Assembly (NCBI GenBank): GCA_948567375.1
Contig: OX419759.1
Coordinates: 52,553,493-52,617,492, forward strand
Length of the DNA stretch: 64,000 nt
Source: Lunularia cruciata
Taxonomy: Eukaryota; Streptophyta; Marchantiopsida; Lunulariales; Lunulariaceae
Direction of reading: 5' to 3'
Shown here in pieces: positions 1 through 12,236 of the stretch (position 1 is the stretch's first letter; each line of letters begins with the position of its first letter). Below the pieces are notes generated by a model, which saw only the letters and a list, made by a program, of their open reading frames with translations, was not told the DNA's origin and did no database searches. The translations under genes and the position numbers were made by a program.

Positions 1-210
1 TTGAATGAAGGAAATTGTCTATTTTCAATGTTTAATTCCTTTATTTTGGCCTCCAAAATTGGCTCTGAAGTTTTCAAGGTGTTTTTAGCTCTTGCTATAT
101 TAGTGGAAGTAATTTTTTTGGTGACACCTTTATTTGATCTATTTGGTCTATCATATGTAAAATCCTTCCAGATGTTACAAAGCCAAATTTCACCTCTAGA
201 TAATATATCT
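1..210 (-). repeat. Diverged fragment of the left part of module C (reversed)
   Basis: This stretch resembles 1770-1945 and 1946-2100, each carrying the same series of short landmarks: a 'ttttggtga' segment, then 'atccttc', 'gatgt', and a 'ctctagat' segment. The same landmarks appear in reverse complement near 14070-14260 inside module C1. It is therefore a degenerate, inverted copy of the left end of module C. The open frame that covers it is AT-rich with no recognisable motif, so I do not call a gene. Confidence 0.45.
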
Positions 211-370
211 AGCTAATAGTATTACAATAGCCAAGAACTCAAAGACTCAACATCAAAGACGTGAGCTTTCTGGAGCTGCACTTCAAAAGTATACCCCTTT
301 GCTTGACCTTGATCTAGTCCTAATAGCACCATTGACAACACATGTGATAGTGCAAATGGTGCAAGTGACT

Positions 371-455
371 ATGTGATCAATAGCCCTAACATGAAATCTG
401 CCTGCCACGGGTCACACCATGTGATCAATAGCCCTAACATGAAATCTGCCTGCCA
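371..455. repeat. 48-bp tandem duplication
   Basis: A unit starting 'atgtgatcaatagccc' at 371 recurs at 419, giving a period of 48 bp and nearly two full copies. The flanking DNA (210-1300) is AT-rich, with no gene or recognised repeat that I can support. Confidence 0.85.
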
Positions 456-1299
456 TCAAGTAGTCCATGACCAACTAACAAAATAACTATGATTGCCAAC
501 ACTAACTTCTCTAGCTTTTGAGCAAACTAGCTTTGGCATTGCAAATGTCATGACGAGTCACTAGAAACTAGTGTCCAAAGTCTCATTGCTTTGTCAACTC
601 ATGAAGAGAAATGTAGATGGAAAATTATGCCTTCAAAACATTCTAGGGCTCCCAAGAGATGGATAGATTTTAATCATGGGAACAATAGTCAATGTGATGC
701 CAGGTTGCTCCCAAAAAATTCTATGTGAGGTGTCTTTTGTTGAAATGAATGTGCTTATTGAACTAAATTCTACTGAAACAAAGTGCTCAGTGATATCAAT
801 CTTGTTGAGCAAAAGATTACTGAATGTTGTTCACCACACTACACATAGAAACTCAAGAAGATATACAAACATGATACACAAAGAAGTAACAAGCATAGAA
901 AGCTTAGATTAACTCTACATTAAGGTGGCTATGCATGAGACCCTTGTTAAATCCTAAACCTAAACAAGTGGCATGACTAAAGAGCACACCTAGTTTTGAG
1001 TCAGCCATGCAAACCAAAATTGTGTATTTAGTCATCCTTTGAGATTAGTCTACTCAGATGTCAACTTGGCATGTGAAATTGTAGGCCATGTGCTAGATCA
1101 CAACACTCCCACATGAACACCAAGTGTAAAGCTAAGTAAATTAAGGCCAATTTGACTTCTAAGTTGCATGAATCTTTCTATGGGCAGTGTCTTCATAAAT
1201 ATATATATATGCAAACTATTGTGCTATAGACAAGTAAACAAGAATTTTTTCTTTGCCTCTCTTACATCTCAAACATAGTGAAACTGCACAGCAAATATG

Positions 1300-2100
1300 C
1301 TTAATTTGCTTGTAAAACTCTAGATTGTGAATAAGTTGTTGTATTGATCCGTTGTGGTCTATATTTTTTTAATACTCTAAGGACAAGAGAACTCTTCAAG
1401 AGAGAAAACATATATTTCACACTCAATCTTCTAATGCCCCAAAGGAGCACCTTCTCTTTATTATATAGCAAAGAGGATCCCCTCAAAGGAAGCTCCACCC
1501 TTGGATCAGATACATGGATTAGTGACCTGTCAGCGAGCTCCATCCTTGGATTAGTTGTTTGGATGGGTGACATGTCAGCCCTTGTCCTATCTAGTTGGTC
1601 TAGTTAGTAGGTCAAAATGGAATCTTTAAGGAATCTTCTTGTAGGAAGCTCAAAATTGCATGGGTAAGGTACTATTGGAAAGCTCTCAATGAGAAAAATC
1701 ATGAGGGGTTAGCCTTTTTCTCATGAGGGGGGAATCATTCTATTTTCAAGGCCCGATTCATCCATTTAGGCCTCTAAAAATGGCTTTAAAGCTTTCAGGC
1801 TATTTTTGGCTTCTACACTATTAGTAGAAGTGCTCTTTTGGTGATACTTCTATCTAATATATGTTCTCCATCATCTATAAGATCCTTCTAGATGTCACTA
1901 CCTCAAGTTTCACCACTAGATCATATGCCTAGCTATTGATTCTAAAGTTTCCAAGCATGGTTTGGTTTCTGGTCTATTATTAGTAAAAGTACTCTTTTGG
2001 TGATACATCTAGTTTATCCACTAAGTCCATCATGTATAACATCCTTCTAAATGTTACCAAACCAAATTTCATCTCTAGATCATAAGCAAGCATTCATTTC
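1300..2100 (-). repeat. Diverged reversed copy of module C left part, with an extra internal unit
   Basis: Read in reverse complement this follows 14060-14420 of module C1: 'cagatacatggatta' at about 1507 matches the 'aatccatgtatctg' of C1, and a 'ccatttaggcct' segment lies near 1763. The part at 1770-1945 is followed at 1946-2100 by a second, diverged version of the same roughly 160-bp unit. The copy is old: mismatches and small indels are frequent. No coding sequence is supported. Confidence 0.5.
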
Positions 2101-2194
2101 ATACTTGTTTGAGTAATAGCAACTAAATTTCCTAGTATCATACTTAAAATAGCTAAAACTTCTAAAATAATTTTCCATTCATCTGGTGAAAAGC

Positions 2195-2340
2195 CATGAC
2201 GTTTGCAAACCGTTACCATATGGTTGTTTTGTTTGAGTAGACGTTTGAGACAAACCGTAGATTTGGACTGAGAACTACATCAGCTGAACAACTGAGATTG
2301 AGACGGATGCAAATTAGTCTGAAATCGAACCCAATCTAAA
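2195..2340 (+). repeat. Short fragment of module C (core 3' edge)
   Basis: From 'gcaaaccgttaccat' to 'gaacccaatcta' this matches C1 at about 15530-15662, C2 at about 28110-28245 and C3 at about 62510-62645. It has the same orientation as those copies and a few substitutions. It is an isolated 145-bp piece whose neighbours do not match module C in that orientation. Confidence 0.8.
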
Positions 2341-3164
2341 GGTATCTTTTAATATAAAAATATAGAAATAAATAATTATTTTCATATAAGAAGCATAATA
2401 AAAAATTAATTCCAATACCGCTATTCCATGAAGAGCTTGTCATAGTTTACGGATTCTCTACCCTATTTACAGAACCAAGTGCTTTTGTAAATAACCCGAA
2501 AGGCACATGTCTATTTATGTATTGGCGTTCACTTATGTTCGAACAAGAATCTGTCAGTGTGCTTCAAGTTTTTTTGCAACCTCACGTTATGAAGCCAAAC
2601 TATACTTCGATTCCAAAACCAGCAAAAATAATAATTTCTACTGTACTTGCCATAGTCTTCACCCAAATATCTTTATTTGTTCTCACCCAGAAGCCATCCT
2701 TCAACCTTTTCTCTTCTCCTATGTCTCTTTCGGATAAAGATTATTTGATTGTTTAAGAGATTTGCATATGTAGATGAGATTGGATTAACAAAAAATTGTG
2801 TTAATGGGCCTTGGGGTCGGGCAAATCCATGGTCAAGAAATCTAAATTTCAATTCAAATTTCCAAGTGAAGTGCCAGATCCATGTAGCTTGTGTAATCTT
2901 TGCAAAGTTTTCCAGAGTGAGAATTCAAAATTTGGACAGAGAATGAGAGAGAAATCTATAGAAAATTCTATAGCATAAGCCAAACAAAACCAAGAGATAA
3001 TTGATAGAGAAGCAAAAAAAATAGTACAAATGTGAGATAACGTACAAAAAAGCAATTACTAGCAACTGAGATGCCACATATCAGTGCTCCAATGCTGCTC
3101 AAAAAAAGTATTGAAAAATACATGCATGAAATGAGTATGAATATGATGATACATGGTGAAAACA
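2341..3164. other. AT-rich interval with no recognised gene
   Basis: I see no match to the other modules of the window and no protein motif. Several short overlapping open frames exist on both strands (up to 87 codons), but none has a recognisable domain or is conserved elsewhere in the window. Confidence 0.5.
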
Positions 3165-5126
3165 ACTTGATGATAGGGAAAATCCGGTGTAAATCAAATG
3201 GGCATAACTTTCTATTTGTGACTTGGATCAAAAGCTCTAGAATTCAGTAGAAAGCCTAAGATAAGTTTTCCAATCATAGAAAACAAACTCCAATATGATC
3301 AATATAGCTCCCTTGACAAGCTCTCAAACTTTAACTTTTTTTATTTTATTTCCACATTGTTTTCAAAATCCTTAATTCAGAGATTGCTCTTGGTTCTTGG
3401 TAACTTTCCCCATATTTCAAGATCAGAGAAACAATCAATATTAAAAAAAACTCTAGCAATCTAAAATACTCATTCATAATCACACAAATAGTAGGATTAA
3501 CACTCAATCATGATATGAGATAGAAATGCTCTACCAAGCTAATGAAATGCTCTACCAAACCTAATCCGACACCAACCCTAGATATGAGTCAATTCTTGAT
3601 TTGGGTTTATTTTTGAGCTCTTTAAACCCAAGTATGCTTGATCCAAGACCCTAAATTATCAATTTGAGTGATTCATATGAAACCTTTGTAGATAAGTACA
3701 AGCACTAACTACCAAAAATACTGGAAATTTTTATGAGATTATTCAAACTACAACTTAAGGAGTGACCAAAGTTTTGAACTTGATTAGCACCTCACTTTTG
3801 AGAGCTCCAACTTCAATTGACCAGATCTGATTTGGGATAGATCAAACTCTAAACTATAAGCACTTTGTCTACTCTCCAACCCTTTTAATAGATCATAAAA
3901 TGGTTCACATAGCTCTCCAAATTTTCTATCTTGTGCTCCTTGGTATGAATTTTACCCCCTTGATCCAATCAATAATATCTCTCAAAAAATTAGCTCAAAT
4001 TAATCAATTTTGTCTTCAAACCATAGCCTATCAACTCTTCTCTCCTTGACTGCCCTCCCCAAACTCCTTTGGTCCTTAAAAACTCCATACTTCCACTCTT
4101 GTACAGAATTTTTTATAATTTTGTCAGTTAGCTCCTTCACTTTTTGACAAATGGGCCCCACAACTCCATCTTCAAGGTCATGAGCAAAATTAGATTATAC
4201 TCCATCTATAAAATTATAGAGATTTTCAAATCTTAGATTTATTCATAAGTAAACACTAGGAGGACGACAAGATCCAAGTTTTCCATCATTGACTCCATAA
4301 ATGCCGCCCCAAAACATGCCACCATCCAATCCCATAAACCATCATGGTATAGAATCTTAGGTATGATGAGAAAAAATTTGGAACGGGCAAATCAGGACCA
4401 TGGTATATCTCTTGCTCAAATGCTTCTCTCACACTCTAACACTCGCTCTTTGCTACAACTCTCAACATCCTCCTCTCGCTCTAGATTCCTCAAACTAAAT
4501 CACACCTCCTTCTGTCCACTCTCCATCATCTTTATACATAAAAGCACTCAAAGAGTAGAAGACCATAATCTATGAATCCTAAATCATATACATATATACA
4601 GATTGTTCAAATAGCAGAAGCTCATCCATAAGTTATGTCATACAACCTACTCCATATTCATGGAGATAAACCACACTAGTTTATTTCTTCATGCGTTACA
4701 AAACCCACAACACAATAGAGTGCATTGTGCTTAGATTTTCTTTCATCAAAAGAGTTATTTACTTGTCCTTGGTGATACAAGAAATGATGACTAGAAACCA
4801 AGAATGCATGTGTGATGGTCAGTTAAGTTGCACTTTCCCTACCCAATACAAAAGGAAGTTTGGTAAATTGATGTCAAATTTCTTGACAGCTTGGATTGCA
4901 AGTGTGTACAATCATCCATAATAGTTTGGATACAATCTCCTATGGGGACCCCATAGTTAGCTAGTCAGTGTGCTCCCCTAAAAAAGAGTGTAATACAACA
5001 ATGTTCTTACAAAGACTAACTTTTTGGACAAAGATCTTTTTGGGAAGACATAAGCAAAGGCGAAGGATAGAACATACATCTTTGGCAAAGATTATGAGTT
5101 TTTGTTAACAACAAATTCACATCTTC
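3165..5126 (-). repeat. Module E, copy E1 (reverse orientation)
   Basis: In reverse complement this matches E2 (12237-13713), E3 (34446-36141), E4 (53228-54700) and E5 (56500-58368). Landmarks are the 'ctctgatctagaaatat', 'ggagctctcaaaagtgag' and 'tttttaaggaccaa' segments. At its high-coordinate end it also contains the reverse of the DNA that precedes E4 (52640-53160) and E5. It stops at 5126, exactly where segment A begins. I see no intact coding frame; it is probably a non-autonomous transposon piece or a part of a larger retroelement. Confidence 0.75.
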
Positions 5127-6353
5127 AGATTACAGGATTGTGCCCAACGAGTGACTCCATTCATTTTGCACAATCTTGTCCCATGCCCGTCTTTACTACA
5201 AGACAATGCGGTTCTTCTTTGAAGCACGCTGCTCATGTAGCATAATCTATCTAGTCCACATCTGGTTTGTGGTTCTACAATTGATTAGTCTGTAAATACT
5301 TCTGTTTGATAGATGCATAGATGTACATTTCTACATCATTATCATTATTCTTGCTCTACCAATTGTTCCCTCCTACATCTACTATGGCTTGTTCTAGAGT
5401 CTCTTTCTCATTAATAATCCTTTAAGTCTCTTTGATTTGAAAACAATCATCATCTTGCATTTCCAAATCAATACATTTTCCCTTTTGAATCAACTAATGT
5501 ATATTATATCTCCTTGTTCCCATTGTGCTCCAATATACACTTAGATCTGAAAAGTTTCTTCTAGTATCTCAGTGTCTCTGCATTTCTACACCAAGAAAAA
5601 GCTTCTATCACTCTTGATGCATTGCAAAAGGGGTATCCATAACCTATCAAAAACTTTCATAAATACAGATGCAAATCTATAAAATATTTACAACATACGA
5701 CGAAAAAAAAAGGATACAAAAAATTTCTACAAATTTCCTCTTATTGCAAATCTAGTTGCATAAAGTGAGAAATGGAAGACCTGTATGCTAGTATGCAGGT
5801 TCTAAGTTAATGAAAATTTTGATCATGTTGCTTGGCCTTACTTCTCCAGATTACGACTCTCCCGTCTTGCTGCTCAAGCTTTGTTGACTGGGCTGCAAAC
5901 ATCTTGATGGAATAAACGACTTACTCAAAGGTACGACTTAAATACTCTAACTCTAGCTAATTGGATATCAGGTGTTATCTATGAACTCTAACACCTCTAG
6001 TATAGGTACATGTATATCAATACTTATGTACTTCTCTCTGAAAAGTACTTTCAATAATTCAATCTAAGGGATTTGGGGGTAATGTAAAAAAGAAGTAACT
6101 ACTTGTACAGTACGTGAGGAAAAAGTTTATGGGCTATTTATGGTACCCAGACTACATCCACCCTTACTAGATCTGAAGAAGAAAGATGATTAGTTATATT
6201 TTATGGTAGGCTGAGGCTTACCGATGGGTTTCTAAGCTTTAGTTAGAAAGAAATAATGAATATTCCACAAGTTAATATTCTTCCACCTCTAAAATGATTA
6301 ATTATATTCTAATTACCTCTAACTAATCTAATACGGAAGCATCAATTTCCCAT

Positions 6354-6713
6354 TTGAATCCCCCGGTGTCCTTTAAAACATGGAACTTGTGTCACCGTCC
6401 ACGGAGCGATCCTCAGGCAATCATCGGGGCTTCGCTCCCAATCACGCTGGGGAAGGGTGTCCAAATCTCCCTGGGGGCGGAGTCTCTTGCGAGAAAGTTC
6501 AGGTTGACCACAGTGGCCACGGTTACCTTGAGGCCCAGATGTACTTCGTGGTTAACAACAACAACCCGGTTGCCTTCGGTCAAGCACCGTCCATTTCGGG
6601 CGGACAGCAAACCATCTCCGTACCAAAGATGTGTGGTGCCCGTGGGTGTTGGGAAGTCACGTCTTCACCTATATGTACATGCAAAGGGTTCGTTCTAATG
6701 TCGAATTCGTAGC
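6354..6713 (+). other. GC-rich open reading frame of unknown function
   Basis: Two overlapping plus-strand frames (6354-6698, 114 codons; 6380-6712, 110 codons) and one minus-strand frame (6413-6610) are open in DNA clearly richer in G+C than its flanks. The 6380 frame ends in a cysteine-containing stretch (CGARGC, then SPICTCKGF). I recognise no domain. The same island is present in segment B at 45209-45579 with an in-frame 12-bp tandem duplication. Three open frames in a GC-rich island can arise by chance, so a protein is not established; it might be an exon remnant. Confidence 0.25.
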
Positions 6714-8031
6714 TAGAAGCACTTGCTGCGCTGGACTATTCTCAGAACCAATCTGCCTCGTGCCCAGAAGTACATGGCTTTTAATAATGATATCACACTC
6801 TGTTCATATATAATCCACAAGAAAACACTGTCAAAGAGTACACAACGAAGGAAGAATAATAAGATCTGGGTGGGTCTCCGTTTACTGCTTCTTCCTTCTC
6901 TTTATTATGGCTATAAATTCAACAAGTTTCGTAAGAGAAATTCTATTTGCAATGAAGATGAAACAGATCAAATGTATTCGTTGGATACTTCTTTAAAGAT
7001 GTAAAGACATATTTGCTTAATCGGTGATCAAACTCAAAACCAAGACTTTTACCGAAGGTGCAAGGAACAAACCCTAAAAGGAATAAAGATAAAAGTAAAC
7101 ATGGAAAATCAAAATCTCACTGAACTTAGATTGCTCAACTTGAAATCGTTGAGTAAGTACGCATAGATTGATGTCCAGGATGGCTCCATGAGAAGAGAAA
7201 TGCTGTACCTATAGCTATTAAGGACTATTATGCTGTTTCCACTTCATCTGTTAGTGAATATTTTAGTAGTGAGATGTTGACCCGTTTCCATCTTTTTCTT
7301 TTCGTTCAGAATCACGTTGAAATACTAATATTTATAAAATAAAATTCCTTCACACCTCAAGTCACTATAAGCCTGGGTATATCCTATACCGTCGATGTCT
7401 TTTTCGTCCATTGTCAAAATATTCATAGAAATACTGTAGCTGCTTGGTTGAATTTGAAGGTGGCTGATGCTTCTAAAGTCAGGGTTGAGCCTCGATTATG
7501 TTTAGCTAAGCTTTGAAATTAGAAATCTGCATTCAAAGATACCCATACCCAGGAATCTAGAATCACATAATATTTCTGTGAAAATTCATTGAAAGATGCT
7601 CAGATGTTTATTGAACTTTAACCCAACTTGATGTAACAGATTACAGTTGAGAACTAGATAGGCACTGGAATGTCCAGACTGATTGTCTGAACTTGCACAT
7701 CAGATATCATCATCAATTTGCATCAATTGACGTTAATGCAAACTCCTCGTACCCGTTATGTTGCGGAACTGCAGGTGCACACAGCGCTCCATTTATGTCT
7801 TCAGAAACAGGATGGATCTTCCAGATAAATTGTCCGAAAGTAGATCAAAAGATTTGAACTGTGATCCCCCAACAATAATTTGCATAATCTAGGGATAAAT
7901 CTAACATGCATAGCTGAAATCCAATCCTGCCGTGCAATCTTATTGCATCTGTCGGAGGATATCCCTGAACTGCAAGTATGCTGGCCCTAACATTTGACCG
8001 CTCCATCGCTACGCAAGGGAATCAGTTACCA

Positions 8032-9843
8032 TTACAAGCGGGCTTCGACGACAGCACAGTGTTTCCTCCATCCATAAGGATTCACTGTCTGAATATTGCC
8101 CATTGTGATCATAGCCACTCCGAAATCGTACAAGAATGACTGAGAGTCTTGCACGGCCTTGATAGCGTATTGTACCCCCAAGGGGTCGCTCATGAGTGTC
8201 ACGTCTGATTCCATAAGTCCTTTGTTTGTCAGAAGATCCAAGTAATAAGTAGAATCGAAAGTCCCATTTGTTGAGTCCGAGGCCATGAAGTTTAGAGGCT
8301 GGTCTTCTGGGCAGCGAGTCTTGAGCCAGGCAGCAAAAGCTGCGTCCAAAGAAGGGTCTGTATTATTTTGATCATCGAAGTTGTACAGTCTCTCAAGGAA
8401 TGCTCCACAGTGAAATTGTCCAATGGAATGTCCACCTGTATTTGATCATGAGGTCAAGCAAAAGGATTACGATGAGGGACGATAGCATGTGTTCAATCTG
8501 CAGTGCGCTCAGGCTAGGTCAATAAAGCGCTAAGTATGTGTATCTTGTTTAACAGGATTGATTCTAGATGTTGAAAACTTATAAGCACAGGAATCAGTAG
8601 ATCTGAAACCACACGGTTACATGCTCACCTAATTGAACTGCAACTGTGAACAAAATTCTGAAAGGATGCCTAAATGTGAAATCACTTGAGTGAACGTGAA
8701 AATTTTTGGGGGTCCGGTTGTACCTGACAGGATAATCATATCCCGTGCGTCAAGTCCAACTTTCGCGAAAGTAGCAACCAGCTGGGCAAAATCGTCTGTT
8801 CGTTTGGGCAAGCTACTGTTTACTGCTTCCGCGATTGAAACAGCCCCGTCCACTCTGCCCAGGAATACTGGCCAAGCCCAGCCACCAACCTGTGGTATGT
8901 GGTTATGTAAACACAGCAACATAGTAAGCCTCATCTTCTGTTCTGATGTCGGTTTCGAATTCTGATAGTTCTGCATGGGACTTTGAACTTCTATCTTCAA
9001 CGGCAATGGTAGCGTCTTCACGTCGCAAGGATGAAATAATCAAATTTTTTTTGTGGTTATAGATTGTCAATAGCTATAACTAGTGCTTTATCTAAGCTAT
9101 CTTATAGCGTACATAATGTCTATAGCTTATCATGGTCAGGCATAATCACTTGGAACTGTGGTCCTTGTTTGTGTCCTATTTTGCTTTCATCTTTGTACGT
9201 GGCACCGGTAGATGTCCAGGAAACAATTTCAGAATGTACTCACTCACCTTGGCAGTTGCGTCTCGTGCTACCAAAGCCAAAATGTCAGCACATGATACCA
9301 CACCAGGGCATTCACACTCGAGCTTCATTTTGATCTCATCAATCTTCTCGAAACCTCTTAAAGACCCTTTGTTTAGTAGAGCATCCTTTTCGGCTACCAT
9401 ATCTTGGGTTGAGTTGAGAAGCACGGATCCATCACAACCCTGTATATTCACATATTGCAAATCTCGTCACAAAACTGGCACTTTCAAGTTTCCTGTACAA
9501 GCTTAACTGTTCTCGACATAGTACACAAATTTTGCTTAGCATAAAGATTCGGACTAGAAACCTTTTCAAATCTTGGGAACAAATTTGGAATGGATAATAG
9601 AAAATAGTAACTTACTCCAACGAAGCAGTCATGGAAATGCAAACGCATAAGACCTGCAGCCAATCCCCAATCTGCCTCGACAATTGCATCTACCTGTTGC
9701 TTCACTACGGTTGTCACCTGTGGACAGGTATTCTTATAGAAATCCACAGAAAGTTCGGCATTTGAAACTACTGCTGCTACTCCCAGCAGAAACATCATCA
9801 CGCTCATTGCCAAGTATGACAGTGTCGACTGTGAGACTGCCAT
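8032..9843 (-). CDS. Class III (secretory) peroxidase, four exons, intact
   Basis: This gene encodes a heme peroxidase of the plant secretory class III family, which uses hydrogen peroxide to oxidise phenolics and similar donors in the cell wall, apoplast or vacuole. Exons, in transcription order: 9843-9616, 9439-9248, 8889-8724 and 8435-8032. All introns begin GT and end AG, and the exon lengths (228, 192, 166, 404 nt) keep frame to give 329 residues. Exons 2 and 3 have lengths typical of the classic four-exon peroxidase gene. Residues 1-29 form a hydrophobic signal peptide. R67, F70 and H71 in RLHFHDCF are the distal heme-pocket residues; GCDGS (77-81) is a calcium and disulfide site; VVSCADIL precedes exon 3; H198 in [10 protein letters not shown] is the proximal heme ligand. 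The expected cysteines that I checked are present, with an extra one at 118. The usual GRRD is GRVD here. The start is the first ATG before the signal peptide. The precise physiological substrate is unknown. Confidence 0.93.
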
Positions 9844-10198
9844 TGTGGAGACCTTGTTTGCTAGTGTCTTCTGATCTCTCGTCTAATTCCTGTATCGACG
9901 TAAGATTCGTGATCCCTTACCTAGCCAAAGGTAGTTCGACCCCCGCAAATGGTCAAAACCACCTTTCTGCACAATTATAAAAAGAGCGCGTGAGGAATAG
10001 CAAGAAGAAATTTGAATAACGAATCTGAAGTTGATCAGTGTGATTCAATTTAGGTGATGTCATGTATATGCACTTAGACCTATTGGCAAGACCTAGTTCA
10101 AACATGTAAACACCAAGAAAAAACTTCACTTACGTGCAAAGGTGAAGGGTGTGGAGAAGAACTCTCGACTTGTGAGTTGTGATCTGTGATAGTCCACC

Positions 10199-10205
10199 AT
10201 TTATA
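10199..10205 (-). promoter_or_regulatory. Candidate TATA box of the peroxidase gene
   Basis: On the minus strand this reads TATAAAT, preceded by a TGACGT element. It lies about 355 bp upstream of the peroxidase start codon, which would imply a 5' leader of roughly 320 nt unless an upstream intron exists. The same sequence is kept in segment B. Evidence is motif only. Confidence 0.3.
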
Positions 10206-10621
10206 CGTCATTTGGGCGACCTGAAGACTGCAACAGCCTTGTCTTTTCTCCCATACCTTCGTGGTCTGTGTTAGGCATGATCTATCGGAATAAATGTTGA
10301 CGAACCAGGAACGCATATCTTTAGTGTTAGACTAAGATTTAGAAGGATTCTTGGCATGGAATGAGGCACCGGGGTGGATTCGATGGCTGTTGTGAAGCAC
10401 TCCTGTAGATTTTGCATAGTTGCAGCTGAGGTGATAGATTGTTTTGGGTGGCAAGGATGACAGTAAATACTCCTAAGGGGTAAAACCCGCATAAGACTTC
10501 CTAGATATCCTATAGATGACCAGCCATCTAGTCAGAAACAAACAAGCTTTAGTAGGGAACGGGAAACCTTGTATAGTATCTGAGGTCATCCTCAACCGTC
10601 GTCGTATTAACTTCAACTAAC

Positions 10622-12194
10622 TCATTACCTCCTTCCCCATATTGCTATGGCTGTCAAAATTATGTGCAAATTCAAATGTAAACTCTGCATGTTTTCCAAC
10701 ACTTCTTGACATTTTCCTCCTCTTCCAAAAATCACTCTCAGCTTCTTTCACCCTTTGCCTTAAATTATTCTCCTTTATGAATATCAGATTTTGCTCCTCA
10801 GTGAGTCTACCTCTCCTAGATGGATCATCATTTACTTCATCACTTAATCATTAATTGGATCTCCATGGAATTGAGACGGCAATGAGTCAAACTCAAAGGG
10901 AGTCATATTCTCATCCTCTAGCTCATCTACCATAGGTAAGGCATGGCTAGTGTCCTCCTTGGATACAGGGAATTGAAAGCTGATATGGAGTATTGTGAGA
11001 TGGGAAGCAATTCTCATCTCTTAAAAAACTCCCAAGAAACAACATAGCCTCCAACCTCCAAGACTACTACTTCATCTTCTTATTGCAAGCTTGCAAAATC
11101 ATCAACAAATCTCTCCTCTCCAACACTTATATTTGCATCTACATCAATATTGGTAGTCTTGTCCTCAATTCCCATGGTAATTTCAACAATATCATTCTCA
11201 TCTCCAAGAGCCATATTTAAAACTGAAGGAGGGAATGTATTTCCTTTCCCCCAAACATGATATCCATTTGGTAGTAACAAGGACAACAAAAATTCAATTT
11301 ATTGTCAATGACCAACCCTCATTTGATTTCCATTTCAGTGATCTCTCCCCTATGCACTTACTTCTCCCTCCAGCCTCTGGCACAGTTCTTAGATTATTTT
11401 GCACCCTTCATAGTCTTGAGAAACCCAATACCTAAAGTCATCAAATGATTGGCATATACAAGAATGTTGTGCTCTTTTGCACCACTTGCTACCCATCATC
11501 TCCCCTATGTATTTTTCTAAAGTGCTCTGAGCCCTTCATATATTCAAGAAGTTTGCATATAGTGATGAGGAATCATACAGAACCAATCATCACATTGCTG
11601 CTATTACTTTGTTAATTGGAAAAGATTTGCTTGTGGCTTGAGGAATTTTATCTTCATTTCCTCTACATCTCATCATAGGAGAAGGCACATTCATTGGAGG
11701 ATTCAACAAAGGAAGCATATTTAGGGGATAAGGTATACAAGACCAGTTATTCATGGGAGGAGGAGGCACTACTAATACCGTTCTCAAAAGACTTAGAAAT
11801 CTCAAGTTTGGACTAACATTTTGAGGAATTTGGACAATATGATGGACAAGAAGGTGCACTCACTGATAAAGACTCAGTATGATCTAGACTGTTTTCTAAA
11901 AATGTACATGTGTTTGGAGGAGCTACAAAGAAAATTGGAGCATAAATAACCATCTATAAATTGCTATATATAGTTGAACCAATTCTATGCAATCAAAGTA
12001 TCAAGATTAAAATCTGCAAAGTTGGCACACATATGCTCAAAATCAGCAACAAGAACATCCTTAATTTCTTCATATGCAGCCCAAAGGTGTCTCTATTCTT
12101 TGAACATGGATGATTGCAAATTGAACCTGTAGCTGTGGAAAAAACTATTTTGACTTCTGAATTTGAATCTCAATTTCACTTGCAAGAGGAGACA
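10622..12194 (-). pseudogene. Module D1: broken copy of an unrecognised protein gene
   Basis: Read on the minus strand, this module shows a series of protein-like segments separated by stops and frame changes. In order they are: a segment like HLWAAYEEIKDVLVADF near 12030-12090; a proline-rich segment with VVPPPPMNNW (11590-11859); a segment ending in VYANHLMTLGIGF (near 11440-11480); an acidic segment with GDENDIVEIT (11080-11289); and a charged segment with KENNLRQRVKEAE (10642-10850). The same series occurs in D2, D3 and D4. I do not recognise the family. The charged C-terminal segment would suit a DNA-binding or transposon accessory protein, but this is a guess. D1 is cut short at 10622 relative to D2 and D3. 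Confidence 0.45.
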
Positions 12195-12201
12195 TCTCTT
12201 G

Positions 12202-12236
<35 letters not shown>
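12202..12236. repeat. (CT)n(TA)n microsatellite at a deletion junction
   Basis: A CT run (12202-12219) passes directly into a TA run ending at 12236. At this point segment A jumps from the D module to the E module, while segment B keeps about 2.2 kb (50985-53228) and has a much longer TA run at 53170-53227. The repeat probably mediated, or grew at, the break. Confidence 0.8.

Noticed and set aside
8690-9980. Plus-strand frames of 89-124 codons over the peroxidase locus
   Set aside because: They overlap peroxidase exons on the opposite strand and cross its splice sites; the minus strand explains the conservation.
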